NCBI GenBank assembly: GCA_945988865.1
Contig: CAMFTQ010000018.1
Coordinates: forward strand, 1-9,303
Length of the DNA: 9,303 bases
Source of the DNA: an uncultured Anaeromassilibacillus sp.
GTDB lineage: Bacteria; Bacillota; Clostridia; Oscillospirales; Acutalibacteraceae
Direction: 5' to 3'
Below the pieces are notes generated by a model that was given only the letters and a program-made list of their open reading frames with translations, was not told the DNA's origin and ran no database searches. Shown here piece after piece: positions 1-6,561 of the stretch; the first letter of the stretch is position 1, and every line of letters starts with the position of its first letter. A program made the position numbers and the translations under genes.

Positions 1-183
1 CTGTTGAACATAATTAGGTTGCTGGACGTAATTAGGCTGTTCATAAGTTTGGTTCTGGTTATTGCTCTCACCTACGTTTTGATTGAAGCTGTTATTATCG
101 GCAACGCTGTCAAATCTTGTTCCGCAATTTTCGCAGAATAACGCTCCTTCTTGATTTTCACGATTACATTTTGGACAATACAT
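1..183 (-). CDS. Zinc-ribbon protein with Q/N-rich linker (partial, N-terminal 61 residues)
   Basis: The reading frame starts at ATG (183-181) and runs off the left edge, so only the first 61 residues are visible. They begin MYCPKCNRENQEGALFCENCG, with a CxxC pair at C3/C6 and a second at C17/C20. This is the classic short zinc ribbon found at the N-terminus of many Firmicutes proteins, and the four cysteines should bind one zinc ion. After residue 25 the chain becomes N/Q-rich and low in complexity. It ends in a tandem PNYVQQ PNYVQQ hexapeptide repeat, which looks like a flexible linker. Such ribbons often precede a membrane segment or another domain, but the remainder is outside the window, so no function is assigned. 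The start is well supported by AAGGGGG (197-191), 7 nt upstream. It is transcribed divergently from the methyltransferase gene. Confidence 0.85.
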   Translation of the reverse strand, partial: MYCPKCNRENQEGALFCENCGTRFDSVADNNSFNQNVGESNNQNQTYEQPNYVQQPNYVQQ

Positions 184-225
184 ATTTTTACCCCCTTAAT
201 TTACATACGTTATATTACACAACAT

Positions 226-254
226 ACTATAATATAACACATTTATTTTGTCAC
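226..254 (-). promoter_or_regulatory. Candidate sigma-A promoter for the zinc-ribbon gene
   Basis: On the minus strand GTGACA (254-249) and TATAGT (231-226) are separated by exactly 17 nt, each one mismatch from consensus. They lie upstream of the strong ribosome-binding site of the zinc-ribbon gene. A second, overlapping candidate is a perfect TTGACA (273-268) with an extended -10 TGACAAAAT ending at 245, also with a 17-nt spacer. The DNA is very AT-rich, so chance matches are possible and the sequence alone does not say which one is used. Confidence 0.5.
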
Positions 255-280
255 TTTTTACATAAATTGTCAATAATCTT

Positions 281-303
281 TAATAAATATTGTAGATTTA
301 TTA
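281..303. repeat. Perfect 8-bp inverted repeat between the divergent promoters
   Basis: TAATAAAT (281-288) and ATTTATTA (296-303) are perfect inverted arms around a 7-nt spacer. They lie in the roughly 40 bp between the outermost leftward -35 candidate and the rightward -35 box. The position suits an operator serving both genes, but the arms are only A and T, so chance is a real alternative. Confidence 0.3.
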
Positions 304-312
304 TGTATTTTG

Positions 313-341
313 TTGATATTTGCACAAATTGATGATAAAAT
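313..341 (+). promoter_or_regulatory. Candidate sigma-A promoter for the RNA methyltransferase gene
   Basis: TTGATA (313-318) and TAAAAT (336-341) are separated by 17 nt, and TGA just before the -10 box gives an extended -10 TGN element. The ATG lies about 33 nt downstream of the -10 box, leaving a short leader of roughly 25 nt with AGAGG (365-369) 5 nt before the start. An imperfect palindrome, TTGATGATAAA (329-339) against TTTATATCAA (344-353), overlaps the -10 region and could be a regulator site, though the base composition makes this weak. Confidence 0.55.
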
Positions 342-374
342 AATTTATATCAATATCCGCTAACAGAGGTTTTT

Positions 375-1556
375 ATGAACAATTATGATAAATTAAATAA
401 CGTCAGCTGTCCCGTATATAAAAAGTGCGGCGGCTGTCAGCTACAGAATATGACATATGAGCAACAGCTTGTATTTAAGCAGAACAAGGTAAACAGGCTG
501 TTAAGAAGGTTTTGCACCGTTGAGCCGATTATCGGAATGGCTCTCCCCTATCACTACCGAAACAAGGTTCAGGCGGCTTTTTACACCAACCGTCAGGGCA
601 AGATAATATCCGGAGTGTACCAATCGGGAACGCACCACGTGGTTGGCATTGACAGCTGTCAGACAGAGGACAAAACGGCAGACGAGATAATTGTAGCAAT
701 CAGAAAAATGCTCAGATCGTTCAAGCTGACGACCTACAACGAGGATACAGGCAAGGGATTTTTACGTCACGTGCTTGTAAAGCGTGGCTTTGCGACAAAT
801 CAGGTTATGGTTGTGCTTGTTACGGGAACGCCTGTTTTTCCGTCAAAAAACAATTTTGTAAAAGCGCTTGTAAAGCAATTTCCGCAGATAACGACTGTAA
901 TTCACAACATAAACCCTTATCCGACAAACCTTGTACTCGGCAAAAATCAGAAGGTGCTTTACGGCAAGGGATATATTGAGGATATTCTGTGTGGCTGTAA
1001 ATTCAGAATTTCCGCAAAAAGCTTTTACCAGATAAACCCTGTTCAGACGCAGGTGCTGTATAACAAGGCGATTGAGCTTGCACAGCTTAAAGGAAGCGAA
1101 ACGGTGCTAGACGCCTACTGCGGAATAGGCACAATAGGCATTGTCGCCGCAAAGAAAGGTGCAGGCAGAGTAATCGGCGCAGAGCTGAACCCCGACGCTG
1201 TGAACGACGCAAGGGTGAACGCTCGTCTTAACGAACTTAGAAATATCCGCTTTTTCTGCTGTGACGCAGGCGATTTTATGTGCGACGCTGCAAACGACAG
1301 CGAAAAGCCCGACGTAGTTTTTATGGATCCGCCCAGAGCCGGCAGCAGCGAAAAATTCCTTAGCTCGCTTATAAAGATGTCGCCGAAAACGGTTATATAC
1401 ATCTCGTGCAACCCCGAAACGCTCGCACGTGACCTTGATTATCTTGTCAAAAATAGTGAGTACAGGGTGCAAAAAATCCAGCCTGTGGATATGTTCCCGC
1501 ATACATCTCACACAGAATGTGTCGTGAAGCTCACCCGTGCCACATCTCGTGCGTAG
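375..1556 (+). CDS. TRAM-less 4Fe-4S RNA (uracil-C5)-methyltransferase, RlmC/RlmD/TrmA family
   Basis: The 393-residue product should methylate C5 of a uridine in RNA, most likely 23S rRNA (the E. coli U747 and U1939 sites), using S-adenosylmethionine. An iron-sulfur binding set is visible at the N-terminus: C12-x5-C18-x2-C21 plus C95. The SAM-binding loop is LDAYCGIGTIG (245-255), followed by AELN (269-272) and the FMDPPRAG motif (316-323). The nucleophilic cysteine is C345 in SCNPETLARDL. The HTSHTE motif near the C-terminus supplies the likely base, E381. SFYQINPVQTQ (216-226) is the family's FxQxN element. Typical Firmicutes RlmCD and E. coli RlmD are about 430-460 residues with an N-terminal TRAM domain. 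This one starts directly at the cluster, like E. coli RlmC (375 residues), so the exact site is uncertain. The gene stands alone behind its own promoter and is convergent with the downstream operon. Confidence 0.9.
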   Translation: MNNYDKLNNVSCPVYKKCGGCQLQNMTYEQQLVFKQNKVNRLLRRFCTVEPIIGMALPYHYRNKVQAAFYTNRQGKIISGVYQSGTHHVVGIDSCQTEDKTADEIIVAIRKMLRSFKLTTYNEDTGKGFLRHVLVKRGFATNQVMVVLVTGTPVFPSKNNFVKALVKQFPQITTVIHNINPYPTNLVLGKNQKVLYGKGYIEDILCGCKFRISAKSFYQINPVQTQVLYNKAIELAQLKGSETVLDAYCGIGTIGIVAAKKGAGRVIGAELNPDAVNDARVNARLNELRNIRFFCCDAGDFMCDAANDSEKPDVVFMDPPRAGSSEKFLSSLIKMSPKTVIYISCNPETLARDLDYLVKNSEYRVQKIQPVDMFPHTSHTECVVKLTRATSRA

Positions 1557-1620
1557 TAATGTTGAACAAGGTTTAAGTGCGAGCAAGTAAATATGGCTTT
1601 TTTTGTAACCGTCAGACAAC

Positions 1621-1654
1621 TTAGTACCCGGCAGCCTATGCTGTCGGGTACTAA
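1621..1654. terminator. Strong stem-loop between convergent transcription units; possible bidirectional terminator
   Basis: TTAGTACCCGGCAGC (1621-1635) pairs with GCTGTCGGGTACTAA (1640-1654) around the loop CTAT. It makes a 15-bp stem with a single G-T pair. It lies 64 bp after the methyltransferase stop codon and, on the other strand, abuts the stop codon of a coding remnant (1657-1655). The position between convergent units suits a terminator. Neither side has the T-run of a textbook intrinsic terminator; the only T7 run (1598-1604) lies before the stem on the plus strand. It could instead be an RNA stability element or a dispersed repeat. Confidence 0.5.
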
Positions 1655-1816
1655 TCAATATATAACGTCAAGTGCCTGCTCACAAGCTCTTGTCATCATT
1701 CTTGTGAATTCACCTAAAGCTACATCATAATATTTATCTACGCCTTGTTCTATCAGATAATAATAAATCATTTCTGCAAATTCAGAATCCTCTATATTTT
1801 CGCATAAGTTAATATT
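1655..1816 (-). pseudogene. Short coding remnant, C-terminal fragment of an unidentified protein
   Basis: A 53-codon open frame runs from just after an in-frame TGA (1819-1817) to TGA at 1657-1655. The peptide is protein-like, with acidic and aromatic helical stretches such as EDSEFAEMIYYYLIEQG and an ending of ACEQALDVIY. It has no good start. The only ATG (1771-1769) would leave 38 residues and has no ribosome-binding site at a useful distance. The simplest reading is the surviving C-terminal end of a decayed gene, but a genuine small ORF cannot be excluded. I do not recognise the family. It sits directly downstream of the last SMR-like gene on the same strand and ends exactly at the strong stem-loop, so the operon transcript may read through it. 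Confidence 0.4.
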
Positions 1817-1849
1817 TCAGACAAGACGGGATTTGGTATGACGGTTGCG

Positions 1850-2194
1850 CTAAAATAAAGAAAAACAGGCAATTCCCAGAATTATCAGTGCGTTGCCGAT
1901 AAGCTTCTTATTTGTTAAGGTTTCTTTAAGAATAAGCTTTGAAAGCACCATTATCAGCACTGTTGAAAGCGAATTTATAACTACTCCGAATCTATAGTCA
2001 ATTTTTGTATAGATAATCACGTTTATTACAAGCACAGCCACATAACCTGCATATGACAAAATCACATTCGGGTTAAGATATTCAAAAATAAAATGTCTGT
2101 GCTTTTTGTTTGCGCTGACCTTCAGCATTATCTGTGAAATTGCTGTGGTGAATGCACTGACAAGCATCAGAGCATAAAACAAATAATTATTCAC
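1850..2194 (-). CDS. Small four-helix EmrE/ArnF-like membrane protein (putative lipid-sugar flippase subunit)
   Basis: The 114-residue protein is almost wholly hydrophobic, with four predicted membrane helices at about 4-26, 44-63, 69-88 and 96-114. QIMLKVSA near the end of helix 1 and LSKLILKETLTNKKLIGNALIILGI at the C-terminal end resemble the EamA/SMR fold. The size is close to ArnE and ArnF (about 110-130 residues), which together flip undecaprenyl-phosphate aminoarabinose. The start is GTG (2194-2192), supported by GGTGA (2205-2201) at 6 nt. It overlaps the end of the preceding SMR-like gene by 8 nt (GTGAATAA), which suggests coupled translation and a heterodimer. It is the last intact gene of the operon. 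A drug/metabolite exporter is the alternative, but the neighbouring sugar genes favour a lipid-linked sugar. Confidence 0.75.
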   Translation of the reverse strand: MNNYLFYALMLVSAFTTAISQIMLKVSANKKHRHFIFEYLNPNVILSYAGYVAVLVINVIIYTKIDYRFGVVINSLSTVLIMVLSKLILKETLTNKKLIGNALIILGIACFSLF

Positions 2195-2552
2195 TTTGAA
2201 TCACCAGTATTCCCGAAATAATCAATATAGTGCCGATTATGTTGCCGACTGTAATCGCTTCGGAAAATATCAGAAACGCCCACAACAAACTCCACACATT
2301 ATAAACTGCTCTATGAGCATAAGCCACATTCACCTCAAAATGCTTGAGGTTCTGCTGCCAGAAAAGAGCATATATCCCGCAGTTGACAAGCATCAATCCT
2401 GCAAGAATAAATGTCTGCAAGTCAAAAATTCCGTTTCGGTTGATGTTTTCAGCTGCCATTTTTGAAAAAATACCTGTAGCCGAAAAAATCAGAATACTAA
2501 TATGAAGTAAAACCGTCTGTTTAAACTTCGGCTTGTTTATTGTATTTCTCAT
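2187..2552 (-). CDS. Small four-helix EamA/ArnE-like membrane protein (partner flippase subunit)
   Basis: This 121-residue protein has four predicted membrane helices at about 13-33, 44-65, 76-97 and 101-118. The segment IYALFWQQNLKHFEVNVAYA (60-79), followed by a third helix ending IFSE and a fourth, IIGTILIISGILVI, is typical of half-size EamA proteins near polysaccharide genes. The membrane-embedded glutamate expected in helix 1 of drug-exporting SMR proteins such as EmrE is not seen there (HISILIFSATGIFSK), which argues against classic multidrug export. It begins 2 nt after the aminotransferase stop codon; AAGGA (2566-2562) and AGG (2560-2558) upstream lie inside that gene. It overlaps the next SMR-like gene by 8 nt. 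With its partner it probably forms an antiparallel dimer that moves a lipid-linked amino sugar across the cytoplasmic membrane. Confidence 0.8.
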   Translation of the reverse strand: MRNTINKPKFKQTVLLHISILIFSATGIFSKMAAENINRNGIFDLQTFILAGLMLVNCGIYALFWQQNLKHFEVNVAYAHRAVYNVWSLLWAFLIFSEAITVGNIIGTILIISGILVIQSE

Positions 2553-2554
2553 TG

Positions 2555-3691
2555 CTACCTGTCCTTATAAAAAGCATAAATCTGTTCGCACACATAATCA
2601 ATCTGTTCATACGTCAAATCCAGATACAACGGCAATCTTATAAGCCTGTCTGATGTATCGGTTGTGTAATTATCCTCTCCGCAGAATCTTCCGCATTTAC
2701 TGCCTTGCAAAGAAGAATGAAGAGGAGTGTAATGAAACGGCGCCGTAATTCCCCTCTTGTGCAGAAAATCGGTAAGCCTCGTTCTCTCCTCAATATCACG
2801 TGTTTTAATGTAAAACATATGCGCATTATGCTGACAGCCTTCAGGCACAAACGGCAAACAGAGCTTTTCTGCATTTTCCAAAGCCTTTAAGGCTGAATAG
2901 TAACGGCTCCATATATTCAAACGCTTATTGTTAATTTCATCAGTATTCTGTAGCTGCGCATACAGATACGCCGCATTGAGTTCACCGGGGAGATATGATG
3001 AGCCGATACTCACCCATGTGTATTTATCAACCATTCCGAGCAGAAATTGCGCTCTGTTAGTACCCTTTTCACGCACAATTTCCGAGCGGATATTGTTTTT
3101 TGGAGAACGAATAAGCAAAGCTCCGCCTTCTCCCATTGTATAGTTCTTTGTTTCGTGAAAGCTGTAACAGCCGAAGTCGCCTATAGTACCCAATGACTGT
3201 CCTTTGTAATAGGCGTTTACTGCCTGAGCCGCATCCTCAATCACATACAGATTGTATTGCTTTGCAATTTCACTAATCATATCCATTTCACAGGCAACGC
3301 CTGCATAATGAACAGGAACAATCGCCTTTGTTTTCTTCGTGATTGCCTGTTCTATGAGCTTTTCGTCAATATTCTGAGTGTCGGGGCGTATGTCAACAAA
3401 CACGATTTTTGCTCCTCTGAGAACAAATGCGTTTGCACTTGACGAAAAGGTATATGACGGCATTATAACCTCGTCGCCGGGCTTGATGTCACAAAGAATC
3501 GCCGAAAGCTCAAGAGCGTGAGTACAAGATGTTGTAAGCAGTGCCTTTTGCGCTTTGAACCTGTTTTCAATGAACTCGCCACACGCTTTTGTGTAAAAAT
3601 TATCGCCGCACAGCTTTCTGCGGTTGATTGCGTCGCTTATGTAATTTAGTTCGTTTCCCACAACTGCCGGTATGTTAAAGGGTATCTCCAT
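2555..3691 (-). CDS. wecE: dTDP-4-amino-4,6-dideoxygalactose transaminase (WecE/RffA-type, PLP-dependent)
   Basis: The 378-residue length is normal for the DegT/DnrJ/EryC1/StrS sugar aminotransferases. The enzyme should convert dTDP-4-keto-6-deoxyglucose and glutamate to dTDP-Fuc4N. Several stretches match enterobacterial WecE/RffA closely: KLCGDNFYT (26-34), LTTSCTHALEL (52-62), PGDEVIMPSYTF (71-82), NAFVLRGAKIVFVD (87-100), PVHYAGVACEMD (126-137), REKGTNRAQF (207-216), VDKYTWVSIGSSYL (221-234) and NAHMFYIKTRDI (289-300). The PLP-binding lysine is K182 in SFHETKNY, and D153 in EDAAQ contacts the pyridine nitrogen. The start is ATG at 3691-3689, with GGTG (3702-3699) 7 nt upstream and only 4 nt after the preceding gene. 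No WecD-like N-acetyltransferase is present in the window, so the free amine could be the substrate of the neighbouring ATP-grasp domain. No dTDP-glucose synthase or 4,6-dehydratase is visible unless the fused SDR supplies one. Confidence 0.88.
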   Translation of the reverse strand: MEIPFNIPAVVGNELNYISDAINRRKLCGDNFYTKACGEFIENRFKAQKALLTTSCTHALELSAILCDIKPGDEVIMPSYTFSSSANAFVLRGAKIVFVDIRPDTQNIDEKLIEQAITKKTKAIVPVHYAGVACEMDMISEIAKQYNLYVIEDAAQAVNAYYKGQSLGTIGDFGCYSFHETKNYTMGEGGALLIRSPKNNIRSEIVREKGTNRAQFLLGMVDKYTWVSIGSSYLPGELNAAYLYAQLQNTDEINNKRLNIWSRYYSALKALENAEKLCLPFVPEGCQHNAHMFYIKTRDIEERTRLTDFLHKRGITAPFHYTPLHSSLQGSKCGRFCGEDNYTTDTSDRLIRLPLYLDLTYEQIDYVCEQIYAFYKDR

Positions 3692-3695
3692 TATA

Positions 3696-5651
3696 TCACA
3701 CCATTTTTAATAAATCCTTAAATGCCTCTTTCAGACAAAATTCGCAGGAAAAGCCTAGCTCCTCCTTCGCTTTTGATACGTCAAGACAGGTTATCGAAGT
3801 GTCTTCCGGTTTATCTGCAAGCATAATAATTTCCGATTTTGATTCAAGCCCTTGAATAACTGCCTTTGCAAGCTCTATTGAGCTTGTTCCTTTGCCCGAA
3901 CCGATATTATAAATTCCGCTTTTACCGTAGCTTTCAAGTGAACGGTAAATCGCTTTGCAGACATCTTTTATGTAAATATAATCACGTCTGCCCTCGGCTT
4001 TACCATATACGGTCAGTGGTTTGTTCAAAAGCGCATTGTTTATAAATCTGTCTGTAATATTTCCGTTTTTGTCGTTGCCGATTATCTGGGCAAGACGAAG
4101 GATTTTTATCTTAAATCCCATATTCTTATTATAGTATGTGCAAAGCAGTTCAGCCGTTGCTTTTGAAATTCCGTAATAATTTATCGGGTTGATAATTCCG
4201 TTTTCTGTAATCGGCACACTCTGCTCGTTTGAATATACACATCTGCTTGAGGTGAACACAATATTAGTTATTCCAAGCCTGCAACACGCTTTGAGGGTGT
4301 TTTCAACAACAGCGATATTATCGGAATACAGCGAAAGCGACTGCTTTTCATCCTGTCTGACCTTTTTTCCTGCCAGAATAACAACGCTGTCACAGCCCAA
4401 GAGTGCTTTTTCAAGCTGTTTTTCTGAATACTCGGTAACAGAACCGTTGCTTCTTGAAATATTCTTAACTGATAAACATTTACCGTACTGCTCCTCAAAG
4501 CTTCTCCCCACAAATCCGCTTCCGCCTATGACGCCGATTGTATGAGGCGATTTATATATTCTATAACCGCACTTTTCCATATATCCGTTGAGCTTTCTGA
4601 CTGTATCGCCAGTTTCGTAATACATAACGCTGTAATCGGCAAAATAGTCGCTGTACTTATTTTTGTTGAAAATCGTTTCGGGAGGTTCGCAAAAGAATTC
4701 CAGATGCATAGGATATCTGCTTTTTTTGTATTCTCCGATTTCAATATCCTCGCCAAAAAAATGCTTCATCGTAAGGGTAAATAGATTTACACCGCAATAC
4801 CGCTCAATAAGCCTCCACATATGACATCCGTCAAGACGTGGAGTTACCTCTATCAGATACGGATTACCGTCGCAAACCTTAATCTGAAAATAAACAGGAC
4901 CGTTATTTATTTTAAGACTTATTACAGTTTCTTTTACAAGCTCGTTGATTTTTTCGGCGGTTGCAGTGTTTTCATACACCGACGGCAGATGATGAGCCTT
5001 GATAATTCCACCCGGAAAACTGTCAAAGGATTCTCTGTCAGAAATAATACTGAAAACTACTTCCCCGTTTTTTACATACGCATTAACGGAAACCTCATCA
5101 CCTGAAACAAATTTTTCTATTATGACCTTTCCGCTTTTGGAAAATGAAATTGATTTTTCAAAATATTTTCTGATTTCATCTTTATTACGGGCAAGATAAA
5201 CTCCACGCTGTCCCTGAGAATCGACAGGCTTTAGGATAGCCGGATAAAAGTCAACCGTTTCGACATCCTCATATGACGAGCATACAGTGTAAGGGAGATT
5301 GTACCCAACGTCACCCAGAGCCTTGCGCATAAGGTGCTTGTTGCAGCAAATTTCTGCCGTTTTTGACGAAACAAAGCTGAATTTTCCTGTTTCCTCAGCT
5401 ACTGTGCATATTGTAGGAACTGCTATATCGCTTCCGACAGAATATATGTAATCAATCTGATTGTTCAGAAAATAATCCTTTATCGCATTGGCATCGGTAA
5501 TATCAATCTTAGCAAAATGATCAAGCAAAACAATTCCCTTGTCGGTGTCGGTATAGCTGCAGCCGTAGGTTTCAAGTCCTATTGAATTGCAATAATTTAT
5601 GAGGTCAAGCTGTGCGTTGCCTGCGCCTAAAATAAGTATTTTTTTACTCAT
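3696..5651 (-). CDS. Bifunctional ATP-grasp ligase / extended-SDR NAD(P)-dependent nucleotide-sugar enzyme
   Basis: The 651-residue protein has two domains. Residues 1-90 form a pre-ATP-grasp Rossmann-like unit (ILILGAGNAQLDLINYC). Residues about 95-325 form an ATP-grasp fold: ILKPVDSQGQRGV has the nucleotide-binding lysine K141, IIEKFVSGDEVSVNA has E179, and IEVTPRLDGCH carries the metal-binding E268 and R272. Residues about 370-651 are an extended SDR: GVIGGSGFVG with the GxxGxxG glycines 376/379/382, S469 in FTSSRCVY, catalytic Y493-xxx-K497, and RRDYIYIKDV from 555. Both halves look intact. ATP-grasp enzymes join a carboxylate to an amine or similar group through an acyl-phosphate; SDRs of this type epimerise, dehydrate or reduce nucleotide sugars. 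The acid used cannot be read from sequence. A GTG lies 6 nt further upstream (5657-5655), but AGGTGA (5663-5658) abuts it, whereas it is 6 nt from ATG 5651-5649, so ATG is chosen. That start overlaps the glycosyltransferase gene by 8 nt (ATGAGTAA). Confidence 0.85.
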   Translation of the reverse strand: MSKKILILGAGNAQLDLINYCNSIGLETYGCSYTDTDKGIVLLDHFAKIDITDANAIKDYFLNNQIDYIYSVGSDIAVPTICTVAEETGKFSFVSSKTAEICCNKHLMRKALGDVGYNLPYTVCSSYEDVETVDFYPAILKPVDSQGQRGVYLARNKDEIRKYFEKSISFSKSGKVIIEKFVSGDEVSVNAYVKNGEVVFSIISDRESFDSFPGGIIKAHHLPSVYENTATAEKINELVKETVISLKINNGPVYFQIKVCDGNPYLIEVTPRLDGCHMWRLIERYCGVNLFTLTMKHFFGEDIEIGEYKKSRYPMHLEFFCEPPETIFNKNKYSDYFADYSVMYYETGDTVRKLNGYMEKCGYRIYKSPHTIGVIGGSGFVGRSFEEQYGKCLSVKNISRSNGSVTEYSEKQLEKALLGCDSVVILAGKKVRQDEKQSLSLYSDNIAVVENTLKACCRLGITNIVFTSSRCVYSNEQSVPITENGIINPINYYGISKATAELLCTYYNKNMGFKIKILRLAQIIGNDKNGNITDRFINNALLNKPLTVYGKAEGRRDYIYIKDVCKAIYRSLESYGKSGIYNIGSGKGTSSIELAKAVIQGLESKSEIIMLADKPEDTSITCLDVSKAKEELGFSCEFCLKEAFKDLLKMV

Positions 5652-6561
5652 TGTCACTCACCTGTATAACACTTCTTATAACATACTGAGGCTCGTTTGT
5701 CGCCACCATAAAAAGCCTTACAAGATATTCGCCGAGCAGTCCCAGAATAAAAATTATGATGCCTGCAAACACCGCAATTTCGGAAGAAATAATATTCACC
5801 GTAGAATTCAGCACGGTTAGCGAAGCTACTAAATATATCAGTCCTGCAAAAAACACTAATAATCCGAGTTTTCTTATAAGCTTTATGGGTTTTTCGGAAT
5901 AGTTGAGATATGACGACCACAAACGCATAAGCTTTTTAAAGGTGTAACCGGATTTTCCGCTTTTGCGCTCAAAATGCTCAATCTCGGCATTGGCAACACG
6001 TGAGGCAGTTCTCATAAACAGCCCTCTCAGATTTGTATATGAGCTGTGGCTTTTTATGATTTCATCCTTTACAAACCGTCTTATTATATACATAGGGCAG
6101 GCTTTTATATCCTTCGGATTGTCAACAAGAAACCGAAATGTCAGTTCACTTAATTTGCTTTCAAGGTTTCTTAAAAGGCTGTGATGTCTGTGAGAAAACC
6201 TACCGTAAACTATATCGTAGCCCTCTTCAAGCTTATTTATAAGCTTGCTAATTTGTGAGGGATGAGTCTGAAAATCATCGTCCATTCCGAGGATATATTC
6301 TCCCGTTGCAAGCTTCATTCCTGCAATAATGGCATTGTGCTGACCGCAGTTTTTCGCAAGGTCAACACCCGTAATAAACGGATATTTTTCGGCAAGTGCG
6401 TAAATTCTGTCGAATGTTGAGTCATCCGAGCCGTCATTGACGAGGATAAATTCATAAGCGTAATTATTCATTTTTTCAAATTCCCTGATTGTTTCCTCAA
6501 CCACATCTGTTATGGTATTTTCGGAATAAAAGCACGGAATAACAACAGAAATTTTAGTCAT
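5644..6561 (-). CDS. Polyprenyl-phosphate glycosyltransferase, GT2 family (GtrB/ArnC/CsbB-like)
   Basis: The 305-residue enzyme should transfer a sugar from a nucleotide donor to undecaprenyl phosphate on the cytoplasmic face. The GT-A domain shows SVVIPCFYSENTI (5-17), VNDGSDDST (41-49), KNCGQHNAIIAGM (70-82) and the metal/donor motif MDDDFQTHP (93-101). RKSGKSGYTFKKLMRLW (199-215) is the family element before the membrane part. Two C-terminal helices (about 231-252 and 262-286) end in LLGEYLVRLFMVATNEPQYVIR, characteristic of GtrB, ArnC and CsbB/YkcC proteins, whose usual length is 305-330. An upstream in-frame start at 6618 would add a poorly conserved stretch lying inside the preceding gene. 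ATG 6561-6559 with GGTGG (6572-6568) at 6 nt is preferred over the adjacent ATG at 6564. That start overlaps the preceding gene by 8 nt (ATGACTAA). Given its neighbours, the donor is probably a dTDP-Fuc4N derivative. Confidence 0.9.
   Translation of the reverse strand: MTKISVVIPCFYSENTITDVVEETIREFEKMNNYAYEFILVNDGSDDSTFDRIYALAEKYPFITGVDLAKNCGQHNAIIAGMKLATGEYILGMDDDFQTHPSQISKLINKLEEGYDIVYGRFSHRHHSLLRNLESKLSELTFRFLVDNPKDIKACPMYIIRRFVKDEIIKSHSSYTNLRGLFMRTASRVANAEIEHFERKSGKSGYTFKKLMRLWSSYLNYSEKPIKLIRKLGLLVFFAGLIYLVASLTVLNSTVNIISSEIAVFAGIIIFILGLLGEYLVRLFMVATNEPQYVIRSVIQVSDNE

Noticed and set aside
117..332. Plus-strand open frame through the zinc-ribbon start and the promoter region
   Set aside because: It is antisense to the zinc-ribbon N-terminus and runs through AT-rich promoter DNA. 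The peptide is rich in F, Y, I and H and has no ribosome-binding site.
1598..1604. T7 run as the U-tract of an intrinsic terminator for the methyltransferase gene
   Set aside because: No stable GC-rich hairpin lies directly upstream of it; the strong stem-loop is downstream at 1621-1654.
1107..1658. Long minus-strand open frame (183 codons) antisense to the methyltransferase gene
   Set aside because: It lies almost wholly opposite a gene with a complete set of family motifs, its product is cysteine- and arginine-rich without recognisable structure, and it has no credible ribosome-binding site. It is a codon-bias shadow.
5652..5657. GTG start at 5657 for the ATP-grasp/SDR fusion
   Set aside because: The AGGTGA ribosome-binding site would touch the start codon. 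The ATG at 5651 has proper 6-nt spacing and matches the 8-nt overlap pattern of other junctions.
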